The notes beneath the pieces are model-generated. The model saw only the letters and a program-made list of their open reading frames with translations, ran no database searches and was not told where the DNA came from. From NCBI RefSeq assembly GCF_040643435.1, contig NZ_JBEYUH010000007.1, positions 228,361 to 292,360 of the forward strand: a stretch of 64,000 nt of DNA. The letters run 5' to 3'. The DNA is from Rhodococcus sp040643435. Lineage in GTDB: Bacteria; Actinomycetota; Actinomycetes; Mycobacteriales; Mycobacteriaceae. Shown in pieces: positions 18,067-26,631 of the stretch (positions are counted from its first letter, which is position 1; every line of letters begins with the position of its first letter). A program made the position numbers and the translations under genes.

Positions 18067-19122
18067 TCAGAACTCGATCTTGAGGTGATCGGTCACCGGG
18101 CGTGCCTGGCAGCCCAGGATGTAGCCGGCTTCGATGTCCTCGGGATCGAGCACGTCGCAGTGCTCCATCTCGACCTTGCCCTCGAGCACGGTGCACGCAC
18201 ACGACCCGCATTCGCCCTCCTGGCACGAATACGGCACGTCGAGGCCCTTGGCCAGCATGATGTCGACGAGGGTCTGCTTGCGCGGCCAGGACAGTTCGTG
18301 GACCACCCCGTCGAGTTCGACCTCGACGGTCGCGGCATCGGCGGCATCCTCGTCGCTGATCTCGACCGGGGCCTGGTCGGCGAAGGGGTCGCCCGACAGC
18401 GAGTTGAAGACCTCCGCGTGGACTCGCGCACGAGGCATCCCCACCGAGTGAAGTGCCTGGTGGACGGTGTCCATGAACGGTCCGGGGCCGCACATGAACG
18501 CTTCGTACGACTCGTAGGGCGCTGCGAGCGTGGCGAGCTGATCGGCGGTGGGAAGCCCCTGAACGGATTCGAGCCAGTGGACGACGGTCAGCCGGGTCGG
18601 ATACTTCTCCGCGAGGGAACGCAGCTCCTCCGCGAAGATGACCGAGTTCTCGTCGCGGTTGGCGTAGATCAGTACCACCTTGCCGCTGCCCTGGGTGAGT
18701 GCGGACTTGAGGATCGAGATCACCGGGGTGATGCCGCTGCCTCCACCGAAGAGCAGGAAGTCGTGATCGAGCGACTTCGGGGTGAACACCCCGGCGGGAG
18801 GGAGGACCTCGATGGTCTGCCCGGCCGCCACGTTGTCGCACAGCCAGTTCGAGCCGTAGCCGTCGGACGTGCGCTTGACGGTCACCTTGGGGGCATCGTC
18901 GGTGTACGGCGAGCTGGCGAGCGAATAGCAGCGTGCCACCGAGCCCGTCCGGTCGCTCGGGATGCGGAGGGTGAGGAACTGACCGGGCCGGTAGGCGAAC
19001 TTCTCGCGCAGTTCGTCCGGGACGGCGAACACGATCGACCGCGCGTCGGCCGTCTCCTCGACGACGGCGGACACGGTGAGGATCACCGACCGTGAGCCGT
19101 GGGGCACCTCGACAGTCGTCAT
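18067..19122 (-). CDS. kshB: 3-ketosteroid 9-alpha-hydroxylase, reductase component
   Basis: A 351-residue class IA-type oxygenase reductase. It has an N-terminal FAD domain (RPGQFLTLRIP, then RCYSLASSP), an NAD domain (LLFGGGSGITPVISIL) and a C-terminal plant-type [2Fe-2S] ferredoxin domain (CQEGECGSCACTVLEG, then GYILGCQA). This order and the sequence match KshB, which feeds electrons to the Rieske oxygenase KshA in steroid ring opening; the same reductase type also serves phenylacetate or other oxygenases. A perfect KstR-type operator lies 50 bp upstream, which supports the steroid assignment. The KshA partner is not in the window. Confidence 0.85.
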   Translation of the reverse strand: MTTVEVPHGSRSVILTVSAVVEETADARSIVFAVPDELREKFAYRPGQFLTLRIPSDRTGSVARCYSLASSPYTDDAPKVTVKRTSDGYGSNWLCDNVAAGQTIEVLPPAGVFTPKSLDHDFLLFGGGSGITPVISILKSALTQGSGKVVLIYANRDENSVIFAEELRSLAEKYPTRLTVVHWLESVQGLPTADQLATLAAPYESYEAFMCGPGPFMDTVHQALHSVGMPRARVHAEVFNSLSGDPFADQAPVEISDEDAADAATVEVELDGVVHELSWPRKQTLVDIMLAKGLDVPYSCQEGECGSCACTVLEGKVEMEHCDVLDPEDIEAGYILGCQARPVTDHLKIEF

Positions 19123-19171
19123 GGGTAGTTCTCGTCCTCTCCTGCAAAGATGGCCGCGCCCGACCCGAATC

Positions 19172-19185
19172 TAGAACGTGTTCTA
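19172..19185. promoter_or_regulatory. KstR-type operator
   Basis: TAGAACGTGTTCTA is a perfect 14-bp palindrome fitting the published KstR consensus TNNAACNNGTTNNA at every fixed position. It lies 50 bp upstream of kshB and in the divergent promoter region shared with mno. It predicts repression relieved by cholesterol-derived CoA thioesters. Confidence 0.8.
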
Positions 19186-19343
19186 ATTCAGATTACCAGC
19201 GCACATGGAATGAGGAAACGGTACCGGGACCGCTCGGGCGGGCTGCGGCCCCACCCGGTCAGCGGGAAGCGGCCTACCCGAACGGACGGTGCCCGTGCGG
19301 CGACCGGACGGTTTCCGCCGAATCCTCTTTCGGCCGCTGCACC

Positions 19344-19411
19344 CCTCGTCGAGGGTGAATCGCGGATGAGGTCCACATCACACCCACCCGCCGGTACACC
19401 CCTCGACGAGG
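19344..19411 (+). promoter_or_regulatory. inverted repeat pairing with the mno Shine-Dalgarno
   Basis: CCTCGTCGAGG at 19344-19354 is the exact reverse complement of CCTCGACGAGG at 19401-19411. The second copy contains the GAGG of the mno Shine-Dalgarno. In the transcript, the two could form an 11-bp stem that hides the ribosome binding site. Each copy is also a near-palindrome, so a protein operator is an alternative. Confidence 0.35.
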
Positions 19412-19419
19412 AGATCACG

Positions 19420-20691
19420 ATGGCAATCGAGCTCAACCAGATCTGGGACTTCCCGATCAAGGAATTCCACCCCTTCCCACGCGCACTCCTGGGTGTCGGC
19501 GCCCACGACATCATCGGAGTCGAAGCGAAGAACCTCGGGTTCGAGCGTGCGCTGCTGATGACCACGGGCCTGCGCGGATCCGGGATCATCGAGGAACTGA
19601 TCGGCAAGATCGAGTACCAGGGCGTCGAGGTCGTCCTCTACGACAAGGTCGAGTCCAATCCCAAGGACTACAACGTCATGGAAGCAGCCGCGCTCTACCA
19701 GAAGGAGAAGTGCGACTCGATCATCTCCGTCGGCGGCGGCTCGAGCCACGACGCGGCCAAGGGCGCGCGGGTCGTGATCGCCCACGACGGCCGCAACATC
19801 AACGAGTTCGAGGGCTTCGCGAAGTCCACGAACAAGGAGAACCCTCCGCACATCGCGGTTTCCACGACGGCCGGCACCGGTTCCGAGACCTCGTGGGCCT
19901 ACGTCATCACCGACACCTCCGACATGGATCATCCGCACAAGTGGGTGGGCTTCGACGAGGCGACGATCGTCACCCTCGCGATCGACGATCCGCTGCTCTA
20001 CTACAGCTGCCCCCAACATTTCACGGCCTACTGCGGCTTCGACGTCCTCGCTCACGGCTCCGAGCCGTACGTCTCGCGGCTGGACTTCGCACCCTCGCTC
20101 GGCAACGCGCTCTACTCGATCGAACTCGTCGCGAAGCACCTGCGCGAAGCGGTCTTCGAACCGCGCAATCTCGCGGCTCGCGAAGGCATGATGAACGCCC
20201 AGTACATCGCGGCGCAGGCGTTCAACTCCGGCGGTCTCGGCATCGTGCACTCGATCTCCCATGCCGTCTCGGCCTTCTTCGACAGTCACCACGGGCTCAA
20301 CAACGCGATCGCACTGCCACGCGTATGGGAGTACAACCTCCCCTCGCGTTACGAGCACTACGCCCGCATCGCGACCGCCATGGGTGTGGACACCCGCAAC
20401 ATGACCACCGTGCAAGCCGCCGACGCGGCGGTCGAAGCGGCGATCCGCCTCGCGAACGACGTCGGTATCCCCGACAACTTCGGACAGGTGCGGGTGGATT
20501 CGTACGAGAAGAACCGAATGAACACAGGCAAGTACGCCGGTCGTGGCGACGTCATCACCGGCGACGAGAAGACCGTGCGGGCCGTCTCCGAGCACATCCA
20601 GGACGACTGGTGCACCCCGGGCAACCCCCGTGAGGTCACGGTCGACTCGATGATCCCGGTGGTCGACCACTGCATGAACCGGTCCTACTGA
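19420..20691 (+). CDS. mno: NDMA-dependent methanol dehydrogenase (nicotinoprotein)
   Basis: A 423-residue group III iron-type alcohol dehydrogenase. It shows the nucleotide motif SVGGGSSHDAAKG and the metal ligands in GFDVLAHGSEPYVS and HSISHAVSAFFDSHHG. The overall sequence (MAIELNQIWDFPIKEFHPFPRALLG start) matches the Mno/MDO proteins of mycobacteria, Amycolatopsis and Rhodococcus. These oxidise methanol with a tightly bound NAD that cannot exchange and is recycled in vitro by the dye NDMA and in vivo by mycofactocin. ATG 19420 follows GAGGAG. The mft cluster and MnoSR-like genes downstream support the assignment. It is followed by a terminator, then MoxR/VWA genes. Confidence 0.88.
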   Translation: MAIELNQIWDFPIKEFHPFPRALLGVGAHDIIGVEAKNLGFERALLMTTGLRGSGIIEELIGKIEYQGVEVVLYDKVESNPKDYNVMEAAALYQKEKCDSIISVGGGSSHDAAKGARVVIAHDGRNINEFEGFAKSTNKENPPHIAVSTTAGTGSETSWAYVITDTSDMDHPHKWVGFDEATIVTLAIDDPLLYYSCPQHFTAYCGFDVLAHGSEPYVSRLDFAPSLGNALYSIELVAKHLREAVFEPRNLAAREGMMNAQYIAAQAFNSGGLGIVHSISHAVSAFFDSHHGLNNAIALPRVWEYNLPSRYEHYARIATAMGVDTRNMTTVQAADAAVEAAIRLANDVGIPDNFGQVRVDSYEKNRMNTGKYAGRGDVITGDEKTVRAVSEHIQDDWCTPGNPREVTVDSMIPVVDHCMNRSY

Positions 20692-20700
20692 GAACCGGGT

Positions 20701-20730
20701 GCTCCCGGGGCGGACCGACGCCCCGGGAGC
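20701..20730 (+). terminator. hairpin between mno and moxR
   Basis: A perfect 12-bp stem (GCTCCCGGGGCG / CGCCCCGGGAGC) with a 6-nt loop, 9 bp after the mno stop. It would keep dehydrogenase mRNA in excess over the ATPase/VWA genes downstream. Confidence 0.75.
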
Positions 20731-20786
20731 GCAACCCGTTGCGCTGTGACCACGCCAGAGGACCGTGCGAGAGAAGGAGACCCCGG

Positions 20787-21863
20787 ATGACCCCGTTCGA
20801 GTCGGGAGCCGCGCTGAGGAACGCGCTGCGCAGGCACGACTACATCGCCGACGACGAGTTCGCGACCGTCGTGCATCTCGCCACCGCACTCGAGCGGCCG
20901 CTGCTGCTCGAAGGTCCCGCCGGGGTCGGCAAGACCGAACTCGCCAAGGCACTCGCCGCCGCCGGGAGCCGGAAACTGGTGCGGCTGCAGTGCTACGAAG
21001 GTCTCGACGACAGTCGCGCGCTTTACGAGTGGGATTATGCGAAGCAGTTGCTGCACGTGCAGATGCTGCGCGACCGAATCGGTGAACTGCTCGCCGGCCA
21101 CACCGATCTCGCGGCAGCGTCGAAGTTCCTCGCGCAACAGGATTTCGGTCTCTACTCGGAAACCTTCCTCTCCGTCCGTCCGCTGCTCGAAGCCGTGCTC
21201 TCCCCGGAACCGGTGCTCCTGCTCGTGGACGAAGTGGACCGCACCGAGGAATCCATGGAAGCTCTGCTGCTCGAGGTGCTCGCCGAACGGCAGGTGACGA
21301 TCCCCGAGGTCGGTACGTTCACGGCCCGGTCGACACCCTGGGTCATCCTGACCTCCAACGACACCCGCGAATTGTCGCCGGCGCTCAAGCGGCGGTGCCT
21401 GCACTATCACGTCGGTTACCCGACACCGGAACGCGAACGCGAGATCGTCACGGCACGGGTACCGGATGTTCGCCCCGGAACGGCACGGGAGGTCGTCGAA
21501 CTCTCCCGGACCCTGCGGGAGCTGCCTCTGCGCAAGAGCCCGTCGATTTCGGAGGTCATCGACGCGGCACGCGCGGCGACGGTGATGGGACACGACGACG
21601 CGGACCACAGTTCGCTGGACGCCATGCGCGATGTACTGCTGTCGACCTTGCTCAAGTACATCGGTGACGTGGACCTCGCGAAGACCCGGCTCGACGGTGC
21701 GGCTCCGACGTCGTCGCCGGTGTCCGCATCGGCTGTGTCCGAATCCGTCCCGTCGGCGGAGCGCGCGACCGTCGCGTCGCGCCCGGCGAACACGACGACC
21801 TCCGTATTCCGGGGGCGCGGCGGTGGCGGCCGTGACATCGCGGGCAGCGGACTGCGGGGGTGA
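20787..21863 (+). CDS. MoxR-type AAA+ ATPase
   Basis: A 358-residue AAA+ ATPase of the MoxR family. Walker A GPAGVGKT is at residues 43-50, Walker B LLLVDEVDR follows at about 148-156, sensor 1 is in the ILTSNDTRELSPALKRR region, and the Ser/Thr-rich, Gly-rich tail appears disordered. MoxR ATPases work with VWA proteins to mature or activate metalloenzymes, as in methanol dehydrogenase and CO dehydrogenase systems. The VWA partner is the next gene (7-bp gap). Being directly behind mno, its likely client is the methanol dehydrogenase. Similar pairs lie beside mno in mycobacteria. Confidence 0.85.
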   Translation: MTPFESGAALRNALRRHDYIADDEFATVVHLATALERPLLLEGPAGVGKTELAKALAAAGSRKLVRLQCYEGLDDSRALYEWDYAKQLLHVQMLRDRIGELLAGHTDLAAASKFLAQQDFGLYSETFLSVRPLLEAVLSPEPVLLLVDEVDRTEESMEALLLEVLAERQVTIPEVGTFTARSTPWVILTSNDTRELSPALKRRCLHYHVGYPTPEREREIVTARVPDVRPGTAREVVELSRTLRELPLRKSPSISEVIDAARAATVMGHDDADHSSLDAMRDVLLSTLLKYIGDVDLAKTRLDGAAPTSSPVSASAVSESVPSAERATVASRPANTTTSVFRGRGGGGRDIAGSGLRG

Positions 21864-21870
21864 TCCGGCT

Positions 21871-23412
21871 GTGCGCGTGTCCCCGGTGATGCGAGCGGAT
21901 GCCCTCGACCAGCGTGGTCCCCGGTACGTGCTCGATGTGGTGGCGGCGGTGTTCGGTCTGCTCCTGAGGCGCCACGGTGTCGCGGCGTCGCCGGCCGAGA
22001 GCATCGAAGTCCGACGGGTTCTCGATCTGGTTCCCGCCCGAGATCGGGACGCGCTCCGCGCCTGCCTGCGTGCGGCGTGCGCCAAGTACCCCCACGAACG
22101 TCCCGGTTTCGAGCGTGCCTTCGACGAACTGTTCGGTGCGGTCGACGCCGCGGTTGCCACGACCGGAAACGGGCCCACCCGCGCTCGATTCGCGGAGACC
22201 CTGCCGGCGGCGCTCGAGGTCGGCGAGGACCCCGGCGTGGCACGCTACGCGGAGTACAACGAACGCGCGGCGGAAGCCGGAGACCACTTCGACACCCCGG
22301 AGGCTCGTAGGGGATTCAATCCGCACAAGGACGACGACGATGTGTCGATGACGTCCTCCGACGCCGATCTGTCGGTGGACACGGGCGGGGATTCCGGTCG
22401 TCGCGGCGTCACCTACACCGTCGACGTCGAGAACGCGGGAACCACGACGGTCGGCGACCTCTCCGGAGAACCCGGTGCCGCCGTGGCCGGAGCGCTGTCC
22501 TGGGACGACCCCGCCTCGATCCTTGCGTGGCTCGACGCCTACGACCCGCATCGCACCTACGCGGAAGGGGCCCTCGACGGCCCCCTCTCCGAATCACAGC
22601 TCGCTCGCCTCGTCGATGCGGTCGAAGCCTTCGTCGCGTCCCTCGCCGCGATCGTGCCGGGCACGGAGGGCGTCGAGGCGCCCGAAGCCGCCGACCCGGC
22701 GGGCATCGACCGCGCCGAGATCGAACTCGCGTGCCACGAAGTGCTGCGTCGCATGCGCGGACCCGTCCGTCCTCATCCGCGCGAACGGGCACGTGGGCGA
22801 CTCGACATGCGCAGGACCGCCCGAGCCGGGATGCGCACCGACGGAGTGCCGTTCAGGCTCGTCGTCCGAGCGCCCCGTCCCGATCGAGTGCGCCTCCTCG
22901 TACTCGCGGACGTCTCGCTGTCGGTGCGGCCGATCACCGCGTTCACGCTCCGGCTCGCCCAGGCGATGCACGGGCGCGCGCACCGGTGCCGGGTGGTCGC
23001 CTTCGTCGACCGCCCGGTGGACGTGACCCGGCAACTGCTCGCGGCCGACGGCGACGGAGCACTCGCCGCGGTGCTGGCACACCCCGCCGTCGACCTCGAG
23101 GCGAGCAGCGATTACGGCCTTACCTTCGACGAACTGCTCACCGAGCACTCGGGATCCTTCGACCGCCGGACATCGTTGCTGGTCGTTGGGGACGGCCGGT
23201 GCAACGGTCTGCCACCGCGAATCGATCGGCTCGAGGAACTGCGCCGGCGTGTACATCGCCTCGCCTGGATCACGCCCGAACCGGAGCGGTACTGGACGCA
23301 GGCGACATGCGCGATGCCCGACTACGCGGAACTGTGCGACGAGGTGGTGGTCGCCCGGGACGGGCGGCAATTGCTCGCACGCGCAGCCGAACTCGGGCAT
23401 GCGCTGCGATGA
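21871..23412 (+). CDS. VWA domain (CoxE-like) protein
   Basis: A 513-residue protein with a C-terminal von Willebrand A domain. The MIDAS motif DVSLS is at residues 347-351. The N-terminal half is helical and acidic, with an Asp-rich loop (HKDDDDVSMTSSDADLS) near residue 155. CoxE-like VWA proteins partner with MoxR ATPases as chaperones. GTG 21871, 7 bp after the moxR stop, is used; ATG 21889 is an alternative. The gene is in operon with moxR and one terminator away from mno, so it likely helps insert or exchange metal or cofactor in the dehydrogenase; this is inference from context. Confidence 0.8.
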   Translation: MRVSPVMRADALDQRGPRYVLDVVAAVFGLLLRRHGVAASPAESIEVRRVLDLVPARDRDALRACLRAACAKYPHERPGFERAFDELFGAVDAAVATTGNGPTRARFAETLPAALEVGEDPGVARYAEYNERAAEAGDHFDTPEARRGFNPHKDDDDVSMTSSDADLSVDTGGDSGRRGVTYTVDVENAGTTTVGDLSGEPGAAVAGALSWDDPASILAWLDAYDPHRTYAEGALDGPLSESQLARLVDAVEAFVASLAAIVPGTEGVEAPEAADPAGIDRAEIELACHEVLRRMRGPVRPHPRERARGRLDMRRTARAGMRTDGVPFRLVVRAPRPDRVRLLVLADVSLSVRPITAFTLRLAQAMHGRAHRCRVVAFVDRPVDVTRQLLAADGDGALAAVLAHPAVDLEASSDYGLTFDELLTEHSGSFDRRTSLLVVGDGRCNGLPPRIDRLEELRRRVHRLAWITPEPERYWTQATCAMPDYAELCDEVVVARDGRQLLARAAELGHALR

Positions 23413-23431
23413 GCGGCCGGGTCCGGAGAGC

Positions 23432-23917
23432 TCAGCGCGAGGCGGTTTCCTGCGCCAGGGCTTCTTCGAGTTGCTCGAACCCCTCGGTCAGGCCCGTCTC
23501 CATGCCCGATTCCGCCATGCCGTCGCGGGCCTCCATGCTCGGGTACACCGAATGTCCCACGAGCTTGCACCGTCCGTCGCCGAGGTCGACGAAGGTGAGA
23601 GTTTCGAGGCTCACGACATCCGGGAATCCGAGATATTCGAAGGTCTGGACGATGAGGTCGTTGTCGCGCACGGTGTGGAAGACACCGGCGAAGCGGTAGC
23701 TTCCGCTGTCGTCCGTGTGCTCGTAGCGGTACGCGCCTCCGGTGCGGAAGTCGAACTGTTCGATCTCGAGTTCCATGCCTCGCGGCCCGAGCCAGCGGGC
23801 GACGAGGTCGGGATCCTTGTGGGCGCGGAAGACGTCCGCGACCGGGAAATCGAATTCCCGCTCGTAGTCGATGAAGGGGACACCTTCCGGGACCGAGAGG
23901 GTGAGTGCGTTGCTCAT
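23432..23917 (-). CDS. SRPBCC family (AHSA1-like) protein
   Basis: A 161-residue single-domain protein of the START/SRPBCC superfamily. The AHSA1-type pattern FPVADVFRAHKDPDLVARWLGP is followed by FDFRTGGAYRYEHTDDSGSYRFAGVFHTV. ATG 23917 has GGAGGA upstream. It lies 23 bp behind an ArsR gene on the same strand; ArsR-SRPBCC pairs are common in actinobacteria, where the SRPBCC protein may bind a hydrophobic ligand. The pair faces away from both surrounding operons and its role in alcohol metabolism, if any, is unknown. Confidence 0.85.
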   Translation of the reverse strand: MSNALTLSVPEGVPFIDYEREFDFPVADVFRAHKDPDLVARWLGPRGMELEIEQFDFRTGGAYRYEHTDDSGSYRFAGVFHTVRDNDLIVQTFEYLGFPDVVSLETLTFVDLGDGRCKLVGHSVYPSMEARDGMAESGMETGLTEGFEQLEEALAQETASR

Positions 23918-23940
23918 GACAGTCCTCCGGTTTCGGGGCG

Positions 23941-24318
23941 TCACGCGCCCCGGTGATGTTGTTCGGCACTGTGGTGGTGGTCGGCCGCTTCCCGGGCCAG
24001 CACGGCGTCGAGATCGCGGAACTGCTGCTCCTTCACCAACCGGTAGCGGTCGATCCAGGAGGTCAGCATCTCCAGCCGTGCGGGGTTCAGGTGGACGGGC
24101 CGACGCTGGGCGTCGCGCGTGCGCGTGACCAGACCGGCGTGTTCGAGCACCCGAATGTGTTTCGAGATCGCCTGTGTGGAGATCTCGAAGGGTTCCGCGA
24201 GTTCGGTGACCGTGGCAGAGCCCCGGCTGAGCCGGGCGACGATGCGGCGACGGACCGGATCGGCCAGGGCGGTGAACGCCAGGTCGAGAGCGGTGTCGTC
24301 CGTTTCCTCGTCGTACAC
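23941..24318 (-). CDS. ArsR family transcriptional regulator
   Basis: A 125-residue winged-helix regulator. It opens on FTALADPVRRRIVARLSRG, then TVTELAEPFEISTQAISKHIRVLEHAGLV forms the recognition helices, and the tail is His-rich (ADHHHSAEQHHRGA). No cysteine pair for metal sensing is seen in the DNA-binding helices. GTG 24318 is preferred because GGAGAG lies six bases upstream and this leaves the direct repeats in the promoter; ATG 24360 would extend the protein by 14 residues and overlap them. It probably represses itself and the following SRPBCC gene. Confidence 0.8.
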   Translation of the reverse strand: MYDEETDDTALDLAFTALADPVRRRIVARLSRGSATVTELAEPFEISTQAISKHIRVLEHAGLVTRTRDAQRRPVHLNPARLEMLTSWIDRYRLVKEQQFRDLDAVLAREAADHHHSAEQHHRGA

Positions 24319-24339
24319 GATCACCTCTCCGCTTTGTGC

Positions 24340-24366
24340 ACCATCCGGTTTATCAACCATCCGGTT
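24340..24366. repeat. direct repeat in the ArsR promoter
   Basis: ACCATCCGGTT occurs at 24340-24350 and 24356-24366, 16 bp apart, with GGTT-TATC-AACC forming a small inverted repeat between them. It is a candidate operator for the ArsR protein. Confidence 0.5.
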
Positions 24367-24465
24367 GAATAAAGAATGCTCCCCGGCTCCTGCCGTGTCA
24401 AGGGCCGCCGAAGGATCGCGAGCGAATTTCCTACGGGCCCTGTCACGCCCGGTTACGGTCGGTGA

Positions 24466-26472
24466 ATGGTCCAGCCCTCGAGAGTCCGGTCCGGTGTCCG
24501 CGCGGCCTTCGCCACGGCCGTCTCGCTCGCCCTCCTCGGCGCGTGTACGTCCGCTCCCGACGACACCGGCGATGCGGAATCGGTCGGCACCGCCGGCGTG
24601 CAGGCGGCCGGTGCGCCCGCGACCTGCACCGCGGAACCGAACGGCACCCCGATCACCGATATGCCGCAGCAGTCCGAGTCCGGAGACCGCGACATCTCCA
24701 CGAACCCCGAGATCGCGACCGGATATCGCACCGGTATGACGGCGGTGACCGCATCCTCGTATGCCGTGTCCACGGCCAATCCGGTTTCCACCGAAGCGGC
24801 GTGTGAGGTCCTGCGCGACGGCGGTACCGCAGCCGACGCGCTCGTGGCGGCCCAGATGGTCCTCGGCCTCGTCGAACCCCAGTCGTCGGGCATCGGCGGT
24901 GGGGCCTTTCTCGTGTACTACGACGCCGAGTCCGGTGAGGTGCAGGCGTTCGACGGTCGCGAGACTGCGCCGATGTCCGCGACCGAGAACTATCTGCGCT
25001 GGATCAGCGACACCGACCGTACCGAACCTCGTCCCGATGCACGGGCGAGCGGCCGGTCGATCGGCGTACCCGGTGTCGTGCGGATGCTCGAGACGGTCCA
25101 CGAAGAACACGGACGTACCGCCTGGAGCGAACTGTTCCGCCCTGCAATCGATCTCGCCGATCGAGGCGTAGTGATCAGCGACCGCATGGCTCAGTCCATC
25201 GCCGATTCCGCGGCACAACTCGCCGTCGACGACGAGGCCCGCGCATATTTCCTGCAACCCGACGGCTCACCCAAGCCGGCCGGTGAGACCCTCACGAATC
25301 CTGCCATGTCCAAGACACTCTCGGCGATCGCCACCGGCGGCGCGGACGCCTTCTACACCGGTGACACCGCCCGGGCGATCGTCGAGGCCACAGACACCGA
25401 CTCCGGCGGCCGAACCCCGGGGACCATGACTCTCGAGGACCTCGCCGCCTACGAGGCGAAGGAACGAACCCCGCTGTGCACTCCCTACCGCGACTACGAG
25501 ATCTGCGGCATGCCCAATCCGTCGTCGGGAGGCATGGCGGTCGCGGCGACCCTCGGCATCCTCGAGAACTTCGATCTCGCCTCGTTGCCGCCGCGTGATG
25601 TCGACGCCGACGGGGGCGTACCCGAGGCCGATGCGGTGCACCTCATCTCCGAAGCAGAACGGCTCGCCTACGCCGATCGCGACAAGTATGTCGCCGACGC
25701 CGATTTCGTACCCCTGCCGGGCGGCTCGCTCGACACCCTGGTGAATCCGGACTATCTGTCCGGCCGCGCCGCGTCGATCGACCAGGACAAGAGCATGGGA
25801 AAGGCGCAACCCGGCGACTTCGGTCCGGTCCCGCTCGGTATGCCGCCGCAGAGCCCCGAACACGGAACCAGCCACATCTCGGTCGCCGACAGCTACGGCA
25901 ACGTCGCGTCCATGACGACGACGATCGAGTCGGCCTTCGGTTCGTTCCACATGGTCGACGGCTTCCTGCTCAACAACCAGCTCACCGACTTCTCGGCCGA
26001 TCCGGTCGACGAAGAAGGGCTGCCGGTCGCCAACCGCGTGGAGCCCGGCAAGCGGCCGCGCAGTTCGATGGCCCCGACTCTGGTGTTCGAACGCACACCC
26101 GACGGAGAGCGCGGCGACGTCCACATGGTCGTCGGCTCACCGGGCGGCTCGGTGATCATCCAGTTCGTCGTCAAGACACTCGTGGGCACCCTCGACTGGG
26201 GACTCGATCCGCAGCAGGCCGTTTCGGCGCTCTCCTTCGGAGCCGCGAACACCCCCGTGACCGGGGTGGGGAGCGAACATCCGGCCGTCGACGGTTCCGA
26301 TGACGGAGCGAACGATCCGCTCGTGCGGCGGCTCCGCGAACTCGGCCACGAGGTGTCGGTCGCGCCGCAGTCCAGCGGCCTCAGTGCACTGCTCCGGCAG
26401 GACTCCGGGTGGATCGGTGGTGCCGACCCGCGCCGTGAGGGCGCGGTGATGGGCGATACCGGAGGGCAGTGA
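24466..26472 (+). CDS. ggt: gamma-glutamyltranspeptidase lipoprotein
   Basis: A 668-residue gamma-glutamyltransferase/hydrolase. A signal peptide ends in a LLGAC lipobox (about residue 27), so the enzyme is membrane-anchored outside the cell. Conserved regions include VEPQSSGIGGGAFLVYYD, NPSSGGMAV, the autoprocessing and catalytic threonine in EHGTSHISVAD (Thr468), and MAPTLVF...VVGSPGGS near the C-terminus. It cleaves gamma-glutamyl amides such as glutathione; in actinobacteria lacking glutathione the natural substrates may be imported glutathione or gamma-glutamyl peptides. It sits between the VWA gene and the second alcohol dehydrogenase with its own terminator, and does not obviously belong to either. 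Confidence 0.9.
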   Translation: MVQPSRVRSGVRAAFATAVSLALLGACTSAPDDTGDAESVGTAGVQAAGAPATCTAEPNGTPITDMPQQSESGDRDISTNPEIATGYRTGMTAVTASSYAVSTANPVSTEAACEVLRDGGTAADALVAAQMVLGLVEPQSSGIGGGAFLVYYDAESGEVQAFDGRETAPMSATENYLRWISDTDRTEPRPDARASGRSIGVPGVVRMLETVHEEHGRTAWSELFRPAIDLADRGVVISDRMAQSIADSAAQLAVDDEARAYFLQPDGSPKPAGETLTNPAMSKTLSAIATGGADAFYTGDTARAIVEATDTDSGGRTPGTMTLEDLAAYEAKERTPLCTPYRDYEICGMPNPSSGGMAVAATLGILENFDLASLPPRDVDADGGVPEADAVHLISEAERLAYADRDKYVADADFVPLPGGSLDTLVNPDYLSGRAASIDQDKSMGKAQPGDFGPVPLGMPPQSPEHGTSHISVADSYGNVASMTTTIESAFGSFHMVDGFLLNNQLTDFSADPVDEEGLPVANRVEPGKRPRSSMAPTLVFERTPDGERGDVHMVVGSPGGSVIIQFVVKTLVGTLDWGLDPQQAVSALSFGAANTPVTGVGSEHPAVDGSDDGANDPLVRRLRELGHEVSVAPQSSGLSALLRQDSGWIGGADPRREGAVMGDTGGQ

Positions 26473-26506
26473 GCACGCAGGACGGTGAGCGGACCGAGGC
26501 GGGAGA

Positions 26507-26532
26507 GGTACCTGCCCGGTCGGGCAGGTACC
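26507..26532 (+). terminator. hairpin after ggt
   Basis: Two perfect 12-bp arms (GGTACCTGCCCG / CGGGCAGGTACC) separated by GT, 34 bp after the ggt stop. Confidence 0.75.
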
Positions 26533-26631
26533 GACCTCGCCAACGGTCCGGTCCAGCCCATGTGGCTGCGTCCGCGGACCGGTGCACCGTAAGCTGGATC
26601 ACACAGGTGGAGGATCGTCAGGAGTGAAACA

